From the NCBI RefSeq assembly GCF_000335475.2, contig NZ_ANAH02000001.1, positions 310,001-374,000 of the forward strand: DNA of 64,000 bases. The letters run 5' to 3'. Under the pieces are notes generated by a model that saw only the letters and a list, made by a program, of their open reading frames with translations, had not been told where the DNA came from and did no database searches. Numbering within the stretch: the first letter of the stretch is position 1; each line of letters starts with the position of its first letter. Position numbers and translations under genes: made by a program. This DNA comes from Cystobacter fuscus DSM 2262. GTDB lineage: Bacteria > Myxococcota > Myxococcia > Myxococcales > Myxococcaceae. Shown in pieces: positions 27,744 to 36,021 of the stretch.

Positions 27744-28949
27744 ATGCCCGGCCGTGCCTCCGCCCCCCATATCGTCATCGTCGGAGCAGGACCCGCGGGC
27801 TCATCGGCCGCCACCTTCCTCGCGCAGCAGGGCGCCCGGGTGACGCTGCTGGAGCGCGGCCATTTTCCCCGCGACAAGACGTGTGGGGATGGCTGCACGC
27901 CGCGCACGCTGTGGATGTTGGAGCGCCTGGGGCTCGGCACACTGGCGAGCACCGACGGGACGCCCGTGGACTCGGTGTACGCCGTGTCCCCGGGCGGCGT
28001 GGTGTGGGACGCCGCCATTCCGGCCCGCCTCTTCGGCGGCAGGGCCAGCATCATCCCCCGGGAGGTGCTCGACGAGCGGCTCGTGCGCAGGGCCGTCCAG
28101 GCGGGGGCCACCCTGCGCGAGGGCGTGCGGGTGGTGGGCCTGGAGCGCGAGGGCGACGTGCCGCGGCTGCGCTGCCTCGGGGGCGAGTCGCTGCTCGCCG
28201 ACGTGGTGCTCGGATGCGACGGCTCGCCCTCGGTGATCCGCGGCGCGCTCGGGGCCCCGGGCTTCCCCGCGCACGAGTGCGCCTTCGCCATCCGCGTCTA
28301 TTACGAGAACGTGCGCCTGTCACACCCCCGGGGCCTGGGCTTCTTCTGGGACGAGACGCTGCTGCCCGCCTATGGGTGGATCTTCCCGCTGCCCGGAGGC
28401 CGGGCCAACGTGGGCCTGGGCATGCGCGCGGACCAACTCGCCGCGTCCGGCGCGCGGCTGCCCGAGCTGCTCGAGCGCTTCTGCGCGAGCCCCCGCGTGG
28501 CGGCGGAGCTCGCCGGGGGCCGGCGCGTGGGGCGGCCCAAGGGACACCACCTGCCCTTCGGCTCCTCGGCCCGGCACACCACCTTCAATCAGGCGCTGCT
28601 GCTGGGGGACGCGGCCGGCTTCGTCAACCCGCTCACCGGCGAGGGCATCGAGTTCGCCCTGGAGTCCGGCGCCTTCGCCGCCGAGGCGGTGGCCGAGGCC
28701 GTGCACGCGGGAGACCTGTCGGCCCGGGGGCTCGGCGGCTACGCGCGGCGCTGGCGCACGCGCTTCCGCACCGCGTTCCGGCTCAACCGCCGACTCATGT
28801 GGGCCTTCGAGCGGCCACGGCTGTTGGATCGCGTCTTCCGCACGGCGTGCCGCGACGAGCGCACCCGCGACGAACTCATCGACGTGCTCAGCGGCGAGGC
28901 CACCCGGCTCTCGTGGCGCTTCATCGCGTCGGTGGCACTCGGACGTTGA
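27744..28949 (+). CDS. Geranylgeranyl reductase family FAD oxidoreductase
   Basis: 401 residues. It begins with an FAD-binding Rossmann motif IVIVGAGPAGSSAATFLAQQG, followed by ERGHFPRDKTCGDGCTPR, the Cys-containing signature of the geranylgeranyl reductase family. Further motifs are VLGCDGSPSVIR and LLLGDAAGFVNPLTGEGIEFALESG, the usual GD and substrate-lobe segments. Members reduce isoprenoid double bonds or hydroxylate or halogenate other substrates, so the substrate is not fixed by sequence. It stands ~54 bp after cheR on the same strand but is unlikely to belong to chemosensing. Confidence 0.85.
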   Translation: MPGRASAPHIVIVGAGPAGSSAATFLAQQGARVTLLERGHFPRDKTCGDGCTPRTLWMLERLGLGTLASTDGTPVDSVYAVSPGGVVWDAAIPARLFGGRASIIPREVLDERLVRRAVQAGATLREGVRVVGLEREGDVPRLRCLGGESLLADVVLGCDGSPSVIRGALGAPGFPAHECAFAIRVYYENVRLSHPRGLGFFWDETLLPAYGWIFPLPGGRANVGLGMRADQLAASGARLPELLERFCASPRVAAELAGGRRVGRPKGHHLPFGSSARHTTFNQALLLGDAAGFVNPLTGEGIEFALESGAFAAEAVAEAVHAGDLSARGLGGYARRWRTRFRTAFRLNRRLMWAFERPRLLDRVFRTACRDERTRDELIDVLSGEATRLSWRFIASVALGR

Positions 28950-29134
28950 GGCCCGGGACGCACTGTGAGTCCTTCCCCCGAGCGCCGCTACACCGCGCAC
29001 CGCGTTACTGACGAGTGGTTGACGTGTGGAGGACGCGCGGGAGAACTCACCGCGAGAAGCGCTCCCCGCCCCCTTGCACCCCCTGGGAGCTGGGCACATC
29101 CTCGATCGCGATCGGCCACGACAGGAGGTGGGGA

Positions 29135-29512
29135 ATGCTTTCCATCCATGAGCATGCGAGTCTGGAAGAGGCGAGCGTCGAGCTGTTGGAGTTCGCCCTG
29201 GATCCATCCAACTGGACGGCGGCCCTGGCAACTGGGGCGACGGTGGTGCCCGCGCAGGACGTGCAGAACCAGCGGCGCGTCGGGCCGCTGCGCGTCTACG
29301 CCGTCATCGAGGTGACGCCCTCACTGGAGGTCTTCCTGCGCGTCGCCTTCCGCGCGCCGGGCCTCACGCCGGTGAAGGCCGCGGACCACCTGGAGTCCTT
29401 CCTCAAGCGGCGCCTGCCGCTCACGCCCAACACCGAGTGGCAGGTGGAGGTGGACGAGCGCCGGTGGATCCACTTCGTGCGGCGCTACGCCTCGCCTCGT
29501 CTTCAGGCGTGA
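29135..29512 (+). CDS. Hypothetical protein (125 aa)
   Basis: Not recognised. ATG 29135 is preceded by a good AGGAGG at a spacing of 6-8 bases, so it is preferred to the GTG 120 bases upstream. The protein begins MLSIHEHASLEEASVELLEF, is rich in strands and short helices, has no Cys, and has no signal peptide or membrane segment. Residues ~45-80 (GPLRVYAVIEVTP and LEVFLRVAFRAPG) look like a beta-hairpin. The 3' end overlaps the convergent metallophosphoesterase gene by 10 bp. Confidence 0.7.
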   Translation: MLSIHEHASLEEASVELLEFALDPSNWTAALATGATVVPAQDVQNQRRVGPLRVYAVIEVTPSLEVFLRVAFRAPGLTPVKAADHLESFLKRRLPLTPNTEWQVEVDERRWIHFVRRYASPRLQA

Positions 29513-30390
29513 GCCTCGGCGGCAGCGGGCGTGTGCGGCCCTCCGGGGACGTGCTGGCGCCCGCCCACCACCAGGCCCTCCTTCACCTCGATGATCCAAT
29601 AGCCCTCGCGCCCAGCCTGGGTGGACGAGCCCGCGCAGAAGACATGCGGCCGCTCGGCCGTGGCCGGCAGGTGGTAGCGGTGATGGATGTGGCCGTGCAG
29701 CACCGCGAAGCGCGGGCCCCGCAGCAGACGGATGAGCGCCTTCGCGTCCCGCAGCCGATGCAGGGGATGATCCGCCCCGCCTCCAGGCGTGAAGGGCGCG
29801 TGGTGCACCACCACCAGCAGGGCCCGGCCCTCCAGCCGGGGATCCGCCACCACCGCCGCGAGCCCCTCCAATTGCTCCGCGCCAATGAAGCCGGAGGCGA
29901 TGCCAGGAACCACCGGGACCCGAGCGGACAGCAGACCCACCACCGCGGCATCCCGCCCCACCAGGCGCACGAAGGGGAAGGCCCCCTCGCGTTGGTGCTC
30001 GGGCAGATCGCTGTGCAAGAGCTGGCCGAAGTGCCGCGCGAAGCGGCCCGAGCGGTGGCTGCCCGGCGTGAAGACATCGTGGTTGCCGGGGATGATGGTG
30101 CACCGGCCCGGGTCCTCGGCCAGCTCGCCCAGGGCCTGACGGGCGAGCACGAACTCGGGCTCCAGCGCGTACTGGGTGACGTCACCGGAGAGGATGAAGT
30201 GATCCACGCCCCAGCGCCGCGCGTCCTGCGCGATGGTGGCGAGCGTCGCGGGCGCCCGCGCGTAGGCCTTGCGGCGCCCTCCCACGGTCTGCTCGAACAT
30301 GGCGAGCCACCGCCTCCAGCCCAGGGGGCGCATGGGCAGCGACGGGTAGTCCGCCGTCATGTGGACATCGGAGCAGTGAAGAAAGCGCAT
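29503..30390 (-). CDS. Metallophosphoesterase (calcineurin-like)
   Basis: 295 residues from ATG 30390 (MRFLHCSDVHM). All five metal motifs of the superfamily are present in order: SDVHM, LSGDVTQ, IIPGNHDVF, VVVHHAPF and VLHGHIHHRYH. The architecture resembles class III cyclic-nucleotide phosphodiesterases of the CpdA group, but the substrate cannot be named. No signal peptide is seen from this start; a longer frame runs upstream to 30474 but lacks family character. It is convergent with the small hypothetical gene and divergent from gluQ. Confidence 0.88.
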   Translation of the reverse strand: MRFLHCSDVHMTADYPSLPMRPLGWRRWLAMFEQTVGGRRKAYARAPATLATIAQDARRWGVDHFILSGDVTQYALEPEFVLARQALGELAEDPGRCTIIPGNHDVFTPGSHRSGRFARHFGQLLHSDLPEHQREGAFPFVRLVGRDAAVVGLLSARVPVVPGIASGFIGAEQLEGLAAVVADPRLEGRALLVVVHHAPFTPGGGADHPLHRLRDAKALIRLLRGPRFAVLHGHIHHRYHLPATAERPHVFCAGSSTQAGREGYWIIEVKEGLVVGGRQHVPGGPHTPAAAEAHA

Positions 30391-30535
30391 CGGGTTCCAT
30401 CCAGGGCACACCGGGTGGCACGGGCACGCATGCTCGCCCGCCTGAAGACGCATGCTCCCCCATCCGAGGGGCACGGCGGGTGAAAACTGCGCACGCCTCC
30501 CGGGGAGGCCAAGCTAGTCTGGCCGCCACCACGTC

Positions 30536-31480
30536 ATGAGCCTTCGCGGACGCTTCGCGCCCAGCCCCACCGGACGCATCCACCTCGGCAATGCCCGCAG
30601 CGCGCTGCTCGGCTGGCTCCAGGCCCGCGCGGCGGGAGGCCGCTTCCTCTTGCGCATCGAGGACCTGGACCGGGCGCGCTGCCGGCCCGCCTTCCTGGAC
30701 GACCTGTATCGGGATCTGACGTGGCTGGGCCTGGACTGGGACGAGCCGCCCCTGGTGCAGAGCGAGCGCGGGGAGATGTACCAGGCGGCCCTGGAGACGC
30801 TGGAACGGGCGGGCCGGGTCTACCCGTGCTTCTGCACGCGCGCGGAGATCGCCCGCGCGGCGAGCGCCCCCCATGGCCTGGGAGAGGAGGGGCCCCGCTA
30901 TCCGGGCACGTGCGCGGCCCTGACGCCCGAGGCCCGCGCGGCCCGGGCCGCCACGCGACCTCCAGCATGGCGCTTCCAGGCCGTCCCCGGGGAGTGGTGC
31001 TTCGAGGACGGACTGCACGGCCGCTCCTGCCAGGACGTGGCCGCGGCGGTGGGGGACTTCGTGGTGCGCCGCAATGACGGCGTGGCGAGCTACCAGCTCG
31101 CCGTGGTGGTGGACGACGCGGCCAGCGGCATCACCGACGTGCTGCGCGGCGATGATCTGCTGTCCTCCACGCCCCGGCAGCTCCAGCTCTACGACGCACT
31201 GGGGGAGACACCTCCCCGCTTCTGGCACGTGCCCCTGGTGCTGGGCGAGGACGGCAAGCGGCTGGCCAAGCGGGAAGGCGCCTTCGCGGTGGCCGAGCTG
31301 CGCGAGCGCGGCATCGCCGTCGAGCGGGTCCTGGGGCTGCTCGCGGCCTGGAGCGGACTGGGAGATGGCTCGCCAGTGACGCGCGAGGAGCTCATCCACC
31401 GCTTCCGCCCCGAGTCGCTGCCCCGGAGCCCGGTGGTGGCGCACGAAACGCTCTTGAAGGAGGCCCTGGGGTTGGGCTGA
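30536..31480 (+). CDS. gluQ: Glutamyl-Q tRNA(Asp) synthetase
   Basis: 314 residues. A truncated GluRS-like enzyme: class I motif RFAPSPTGRIHLGNARSALL (HIGH is HLGN), LRIEDLDRARCRP, and KRLAKR in place of KMSKS. A Cys/Tyr zinc site is visible in YPCFCTRAEI with RYPGTCA. The C-terminal anticodon-binding domain of GluRS is absent, as expected for YadB/GluQ-RS. It charges glutamate onto queuosine-34 of tRNA(Asp). The start at 30536 gives the family length. Confidence 0.94.
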   Translation: MSLRGRFAPSPTGRIHLGNARSALLGWLQARAAGGRFLLRIEDLDRARCRPAFLDDLYRDLTWLGLDWDEPPLVQSERGEMYQAALETLERAGRVYPCFCTRAEIARAASAPHGLGEEGPRYPGTCAALTPEARAARAATRPPAWRFQAVPGEWCFEDGLHGRSCQDVAAAVGDFVVRRNDGVASYQLAVVVDDAASGITDVLRGDDLLSSTPRQLQLYDALGETPPRFWHVPLVLGEDGKRLAKREGAFAVAELRERGIAVERVLGLLAAWSGLGDGSPVTREELIHRFRPESLPRSPVVAHETLLKEALGLG

Positions 31481-31491
31481 AAAATTCCACC

Positions 31492-31563
31492 TGCTACACT
31501 CCGCGCGGGATCCCGTGAAGCGGGAGGCTCTTGAAAACCCGGGCGGGGCGCTATGGTGTAGCA
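31492..31563 (+). promoter_or_regulatory. Structured leader before the GNAT gene
   Basis: TGCTACAC (31492-31499) is exactly complementary to GTGTAGCA (31556-31563). Inside, a small hairpin TCCCG-TGAAG-CGGGA and short GCGC arms can pair. The element ends 17 bp before the GNAT ATG. It could be an RNA leader or a gluQ terminator; nothing matches a riboswitch I know. Confidence 0.35.
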
Positions 31564-31580
31564 CCTCGCACGCACGCCAC

Positions 31581-32417
31581 ATGTCCGTCACCGTTCAACA
31601 GCTAGCTGCCCGGGACGCCGAAGCGCTGCGGGCGCTGCTCGCCCGGGATCCGGCCCACAACCTCTACCTGCTGGGACTGCTGGAGGAGTTCGGCCTCACC
31701 TCGCCCGAGGGGCAGGGCGGCTTCTCCTATTGGGGGCGCTTCGATGGGCAGACGCTCACCGCGGCCGTGTTCGTGGGCGGCGCGGGAGGGCTGCTGGTGC
31801 CCTCGGCGAGTGACGGCACGGCCACGGGGATGATCGCGGACGCGCTGGCCGATCGCGTGCGGCTCCGGGGGGCGGTGGGAGAGAAACCCGCGGTGGACGC
31901 GCTGGTGCGCAGCCTGTGCGTGGGCCGGCCGAAGCTGTCGCGCACCTACCGGCTCTTCTCCGTCTCGGCGGATGACCTGGGCCCCTTCACCAACCCGCTC
32001 TTGAGGCCGGCGCGCGAGGAGGATCTCCCGCGCCTGTTGCCGCTGGCGGCGGGGGCCATCCAGGAGCTGCACGATCGGGACGCGCTCGCGGAGGATCCCC
32101 ACTTCGAGGCGCGGGTGGCACAGCGCGTGCGGGCGCGGCGCACCTACGTGCTGGAGGAGAACGGCGAGCTGGTGTTCAAGGTGGACATCGGCAGCCGCTC
32201 GCAATACGGCGCGGAGTTGGAGAACCTCTACACGCTGCCGGCGCAGCGCAAGAAGGGCCACGCCACGCTGTGCCTGGGGCAGATTTCGCGCTTCCTCCTC
32301 TCGTCGCTGCCGCGCCTGACCCTGCGCGTGGAGGAGAAGGACGAGTCCCTGGCGCGCATCGCCCGCCGGGTGGGCTACCTCGCCGGCCGCACCCAGCGCG
32401 TGGTGCTGGTGGATTAG
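31581..32417 (+). CDS. GNAT-type N-acetyltransferase
   Basis: 278 residues from ATG 31581; an in-frame ATG 66 bases upstream lies inside the structured leader. The N-terminal half resembles the DUF4081-like region found before some acetyltransferase domains. The C-terminal half has the acetyl-CoA core: LVFKVDIGSRS, LENLYTLPAQRKKGHAT (the Q/R-x-x-G/A loop with Lys inserted), then LRVEEKDESLARIARRVGY. The substrate is unknown. The last 59 bases of the gene and 9 bases beyond are repeated 2.6 kb downstream, on the far side of an inserted module. Confidence 0.88.
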   Translation: MSVTVQQLAARDAEALRALLARDPAHNLYLLGLLEEFGLTSPEGQGGFSYWGRFDGQTLTAAVFVGGAGGLLVPSASDGTATGMIADALADRVRLRGAVGEKPAVDALVRSLCVGRPKLSRTYRLFSVSADDLGPFTNPLLRPAREEDLPRLLPLAAGAIQELHDRDALAEDPHFEARVAQRVRARRTYVLEENGELVFKVDIGSRSQYGAELENLYTLPAQRKKGHATLCLGQISRFLLSSLPRLTLRVEEKDESLARIARRVGYLAGRTQRVVLVD

Positions 32418-32426
32418 CGCGGGGCG
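32359..32426 (+). repeat. Left 68-bp direct repeat (GNAT 3' end)
   Basis: Bases 32359-32426 recur at 34980-35047 with one mismatch (ACCCAG against CCCCAG). The repeat covers the last codons of the GNAT gene, its TAG stop and 9 bases after it. The left copy is the functional gene end. Confidence 0.92.
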
Positions 32427-32520
32427 AGGGGCACGAGGTGTTCTGACTCACAGGTCAACCGCAGTGGTCACCATACCTCCCCCTTGCCTAGCCATCCCAC
32501 CTGCTTTCACGAGGAGAGCA

Positions 32521-32639
32521 CTAGGAGCTTGTCGAAGTACCGCCAAAAAAACGACTCCTACATACCAACCGTAGCGGTGCGTTCAAATCGCACTACCCGA
32601 TATGTAGTGGGTCGTTGAGATATTCCGACAGGCACCTAG
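32521..32639. mobile_element. MITE-like palindromic element with CTAG flanks
   Basis: Within the 442-bp gene-free stretch 32418-32859. A 111-bp unit (32525-32635) is bounded by CTAG on both sides, which would fit an IS5-type target duplication. Ends are imperfect inverted repeats: GAGCTTGTCGAAGTA against GTGCCTGTCGGAATA (11 of 15 match). Inner arms AACGACTCCTACATA and the complement of TATGTAGTGGGTCGTT also pair, and the apex is a perfect 5-bp stem, GTGCG-TTCAAAT-CGCAC. It has no coding capacity. The rest of the stretch shows no gene; it presumably holds the promoter of the module. Confidence 0.5.
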
Positions 32640-32859
32640 GCGTGGGCCGCTTGCTAGGAGGAGGGCTGGCAAGGCTGGAGGTCGTCCTCTCGACCTAGCG
32701 GGCACACAAATCCGGAGATTTTGCGTGACTTGGCACACCTATCGAGGTTCGCTCAATCACCATCTCATACCGCTTGACTGAACATCCGAGCAGCTCTACT
32801 TTTTCTTATTCCGTTCGTAGCCGCACTAAACGCCAGCGCCACGAGCCAAGGACAGCGCG

Positions 32860-33600
32860 ATGAGTACAAAGTCCTCGATCGAGTGGACGGAGCACACTTG
32901 GAACCCGACGGTGGGTTGCACCAAGATCTCGCCGGGTTGTAAGCACTGCTATGCCGAGACGATGGCATACCGTCTTCAGGCCATGGGCGTCCCCGAATAC
33001 GAAAATGGCTTCAAGCTCCGACTCATCCCCGAGCGACTGGATGAGCCCCTGAAGAGGAAGAAGCCGACCATGTACTTCGTCAATTCGATGAGCGACCTCT
33101 TCCATCGAGAGGTACCCTACTCATTTCTTGATCGGGTCTTCGACGTCATAAGCCGGTCGCCGCAGCACATCTTTCAAATCCTGACCAAACGAGCGGAACT
33201 CATGGCGCGGTACTTCGAGCAGCGCAACGTGCCTGCCAATGCGTGGCTTGGTGTCTCGGTCGAAGATCGGAAGTATGGTGTTCCGCGTATCGCTGTTCTT
33301 CGTAGAATCGATGCAAAGGTCCGATTTTTGTCTGTCGAGCCATTGCTTGGACCCCTAGGCGAACTCCAACTTGACGGTATTCATTGGGTCATTGTCGGAG
33401 GAGAGTCAGGTCCCGGAGCAAGGCCAATGGATCCTGCTTGGGCAGAGGATGTCTTGAGACAGTGCCAAGCAATGAGCATTCCCTTCTTCTTCAAACAGTG
33501 GGGCGCCTACGGACCTGATGGAATCCGTCGTTCCAAGAAAGAAAATGGTCGTATGCTTGGAGACAAAGAATGGAACGAGTTTCCGGTAGGTAGCTTGTAG
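32860..33600 (+). CDS. Three-Cys-motif protein, phage Gp37/Gp68 family (DUF5131), copy 1
   Basis: 246 residues. The N-terminus IEWTEHTWNPTVGCTKISPG is diagnostic, with Cys20, Cys27 and Cys30 (C-x6-C-x2-C, ending CKHCYAE). Later conserved parts are FVNSMSDLFH, FQILTKRAE, WLGVSVEDRKYGVPRI, LSVEPLLGPLG, WVIVGGESGPGARPM and FFFKQWGAY. The family occurs in phages and mobile islands; the Cys spacing recalls a radical-SAM-like iron-sulphur or zinc site, but the activity is unknown. Its partner gene tcmP starts 25 bp downstream, so they form an operon. Composition is AT-richer than the chromosome, consistent with acquisition. Confidence 0.9.
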   Translation: MSTKSSIEWTEHTWNPTVGCTKISPGCKHCYAETMAYRLQAMGVPEYENGFKLRLIPERLDEPLKRKKPTMYFVNSMSDLFHREVPYSFLDRVFDVISRSPQHIFQILTKRAELMARYFEQRNVPANAWLGVSVEDRKYGVPRIAVLRRIDAKVRFLSVEPLLGPLGELQLDGIHWVIVGGESGPGARPMDPAWAEDVLRQCQAMSIPFFFKQWGAYGPDGIRRSKKENGRMLGDKEWNEFPVGSL

Positions 33601-33625
33601 TCATTGGCCGATTAGGGGGACGTCC

Positions 33626-34894
33626 ATGTCGAAAAAGGAGTACCACTGGGAGATCGGTCAGCCACCGCCCGAACTCAATGTCCATAGCCTTGCCAAGCAC
33701 GATGTACTTCGGGCGTATCTCTCCCGATACCTGAACGTCTTAACCAGCAATCCGAAGATTGATCGCTTCCGGTTGACTCTCGTGGACGGTTTCTCCGGTG
33801 GAGGCGTTTACCTTCATGAGGTCAATCGGAAGGAAATTAGTGGCTCACCATTGATCTTTCTTGAAGCAACGAGAGAAGCAGCCGCAGAGATCAATGCACG
33901 GAAGACAAAGCAATTCACGCTTGACGCTCACTACTTCTTTATAGAGAAGAGCAAGACGACACTTGAATATTTGCGCAAAACGCTCCTGGAGCGCGGTTAT
34001 GGCGCTCTCTTACAGGATGAGCGAATCAGATTGATGCAAGGGGATTTCGCAGCCAGAGCGAGTGAACTTATCGAGTTCATTCGACAGAAGGGCCGTACTG
34101 GAAGAACGATCTTCTTGCTCGATCAGTATGGCTACCTGGACGTACCGTTCCCACTTCTTCGAAAGATCTTCTCGGAACTGCCCTCCGCAGAAGTCATCCT
34201 GACCTTCGCCGTGGACGCTTTCGGTGACTTTTTGACCGATAGCCCAGAATCTCGGATAATTCTCTCCAAGATGGGCATTGAGAATCGTTTTGATTTGACT
34301 CAGATCGCGCAGGCCAAAGGCGCTAGAGATCGCAGATTCTTCATTCAAGCAGCATTTGGCCCTATCTTTAATGAAGAAAGTGGTGCTCGATTCTACACTC
34401 CATTTTTCATCACCTCACGTGAGAGCAATAGAGACTACTGGCTTGTACACCTCTCCATGCACGCCCGCGCTCGCGATGAGATGGCAAAACTGCATTGGGA
34501 ACTCAAGAACCACTTCCGTCACAACGGTGGCTCAGGCTTGAATATGCTCGGATATGATCCAAAGAAGGATGAATCCTTCACTAGTCAGCCTGACTTCAAC
34601 TTCGACAAAAGCTCGCGAGAACGAAGCATTCGAAGTCTAAGAGAAGATCTGCCAGAGTTCATGATCCGCCGGACGGACGGAATTGAATTCCAAAAGCTTC
34701 TCGAAGAAACATGCAATACGACTCCGGCAAGTAGCGATATTTACCGAGAGGTACTAGGTGAGTTACTCATTGATAAGGATATCTCCGTTACTAGCAAAGA
34801 GGGCGGGCAACGAAGGAAGGGCGACAGCATCGAGAAAACAGACATCATCAAAGTTTCTCGACAGGTGTCACTCTTTTTCCGTAAAAAACAATGA
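33626..34894 (+). CDS. tcmP: Three-Cys-motif partner protein TcmP
   Basis: 422 residues, ATG 33626 with GGGGGA upstream. The N-terminal third contains LTLVDGFSGGGVY, which looks like a nucleotide- or SAM-binding loop of a Rossmann-like fold. This is followed by GSPLIFLEA, HYFFIEKSKTTLEYLR and TIFLLDQYGYLDVPF (a D-x-Y-G motif), a set that fits the TcmP family. TcmP genes usually pair with three-Cys (Gp37/Gp68) genes, as here. The joint function is not known to me; a role in nucleic acid modification or phage conflict is plausible but inferred. The frame stays open past the TGA stop into the right-hand GNAT repeat, a relic of the junction. Confidence 0.87.
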   Translation: MSKKEYHWEIGQPPPELNVHSLAKHDVLRAYLSRYLNVLTSNPKIDRFRLTLVDGFSGGGVYLHEVNRKEISGSPLIFLEATREAAAEINARKTKQFTLDAHYFFIEKSKTTLEYLRKTLLERGYGALLQDERIRLMQGDFAARASELIEFIRQKGRTGRTIFLLDQYGYLDVPFPLLRKIFSELPSAEVILTFAVDAFGDFLTDSPESRIILSKMGIENRFDLTQIAQAKGARDRRFFIQAAFGPIFNEESGARFYTPFFITSRESNRDYWLVHLSMHARARDEMAKLHWELKNHFRHNGGSGLNMLGYDPKKDESFTSQPDFNFDKSSRERSIRSLREDLPEFMIRRTDGIEFQKLLEETCNTTPASSDIYREVLGELLIDKDISVTSKEGGQRRKGDSIEKTDIIKVSRQVSLFFRKKQ

Positions 34895-34979
34895 TTTCAA
34901 TGCTGGTTACCCGGCCCAGCCAGCAACAACCGATACCTCCAACTCTACCAGTTCGGCTCCTTCCGTCTTGAGGTGCCCG

Positions 34980-35047
34980 TCGCCCGCCGGGTGGGCTACC
35001 TCGCCGGCCGCCCCCAGCGCGTGGTGCTGGTGGATTAGCGCGGGGCG
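34980..35047 (+). repeat. Right 68-bp direct repeat (orphan GNAT 3' end)
   Basis: Second copy of the GNAT gene end with its TAG at 35036-35038. It is preceded by unrelated sequence, so it is a fragment with no gene of its own. It ends 8 bp before the stop of the convergent kinase-tail-like gene, marking the old border of the GNAT gene. Confidence 0.92.
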
Positions 35048-35054
35048 TTCTTCC

Positions 35055-35873
35055 TCACGGCTCGACCGATTGCGGCGGCCGCGTGGCCTTCTTCTTTCCA
35101 ACGGGGAAGTAGCACCTGCCCTGATACTCGGCGTGGGACTCTCGAACACAGGGGGGCCGATGTTCGAGCGTCAACCAGCAGCCTCCATTGATTTCCACCT
35201 CAACGGGACCACAGGGCGCCGTGGCCTGGTCCGGCCAAGGCTTCTTGGGCATGGGATAGGCGATGGGAGAGCTTCCCTGCCCGGCACTATTCGTCCATTG
35301 GTTCAGGGACGTCTGGGCCTCCAGACCCGAGGTATCGCGGAGTCCACGCAGCCAGAAGCCCGCGCCGAGCGAGAGCAGAGCCAGGGCCGTCACTGCCAGA
35401 CCCCACCCCGGGCTCGAGGTCCTCACGCGTCCGCTCACCGGCTTCAGCTCGCTTTTCCGACCGCTCCTCAGGTGCGTGTCCATGAGCGCATCATCCTCCA
35501 CCCGCTGAAAGGCAGCGGCGAAGAGCACGAAGAGGTCCGTCAATTTCGTCGTCCGACCACGAGTGGGCGCACGGTGCACCACCAGCTTCACGAAGGGCGG
35601 CCTCCGGTGGGTGGAGAGGCTCACCCGCCAGCCCGCTTCGAGCTGCCAGTCCACGCGCTTGTCGGGCCGAAGGAGCAGCACGGGTCGTCCGGTGCGAACA
35701 TGCCGGGCCTCCTGGAGTCGGCCGAGCCCCGGTCCCAGCTGCTCCCAGCTACGCCCGAACCGCAACTCTCCCAGCCGCCCCCCGTTCTCGTTCTCTTCGT
35801 CGGCCACGTGCTCGCCCTCCAGGAGTCCGGACTTCGCCCCCCAGTCAAAATCGATTTGACCTTTCGAGTCAAC
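35055..35873 (-). pseudogene. Myxobacterial kinase-associated membrane protein, start not found
   Basis: About 270 readable residues beginning near FDWGAKSGLLEGEHVADE. One membrane helix (WGLAVTALALLSLGAGFWL) separates a cytoplasmic-looking N-terminal domain from a Cys-rich C-terminus with INGGCWLTLEHRPPC and YQGRCYFPV. That tail is one I associate with the ends of myxobacterial Ser/Thr kinases and their companions. The frame is open upstream into antisense of the nucleoside hydrolase gene, but no ATG, GTG or TTG occurs in frame near the homologous start. Either the 5' end was lost or a frameshift separates it from the start. Confidence 0.55.
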
Positions 35874-36021
35874 TGATTGGACGTACCTGTAGGGTTGAGC
35901 GTCCTGACGATGGGTGGATGAGAAGAGCAGCCCATGGCGGGCCTTGATCCTGGTAGGCCTCCGCTCGGCGCGCGACCTGTCGCATGAGGACGAGCACCCC
36001 GCCCTTCCTGGAGAAACACCG

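Larger units (their letters stand above)
32427..34979 (+). mobile_element. Inserted module 1: three-Cys/TcmP cargo
   Basis: The DNA between the two 68-bp repeats is visibly AT-richer than its surroundings; a 60-base sample at 33841-33900 has 30 G/C, against 49 of 60 at 47461-47520. It holds a palindromic MITE-like element, a three-Cys protein gene and tcmP. No integrase, transposase or resolvase is present. It was therefore placed by an outside recombinase or by homologous exchange (inference). Codon use of both genes is unlike the neighbours. Confidence 0.7.

Noticed and set aside
32577-32593. GTGCG-TTCAAAT-CGCAC looks like a tRNA T-arm
   Set aside because: No matching acceptor, D or anticodon arm with T33 is found upstream, and the stem is the apex of a longer palindrome.
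34758-35876. Plus-strand open frame of 372 codons across the module 1 junction
   Set aside because: It crosses the tcmP 3' end, the orphan GNAT repeat and antisense of the kinase-tail gene; no domain is recognisable.
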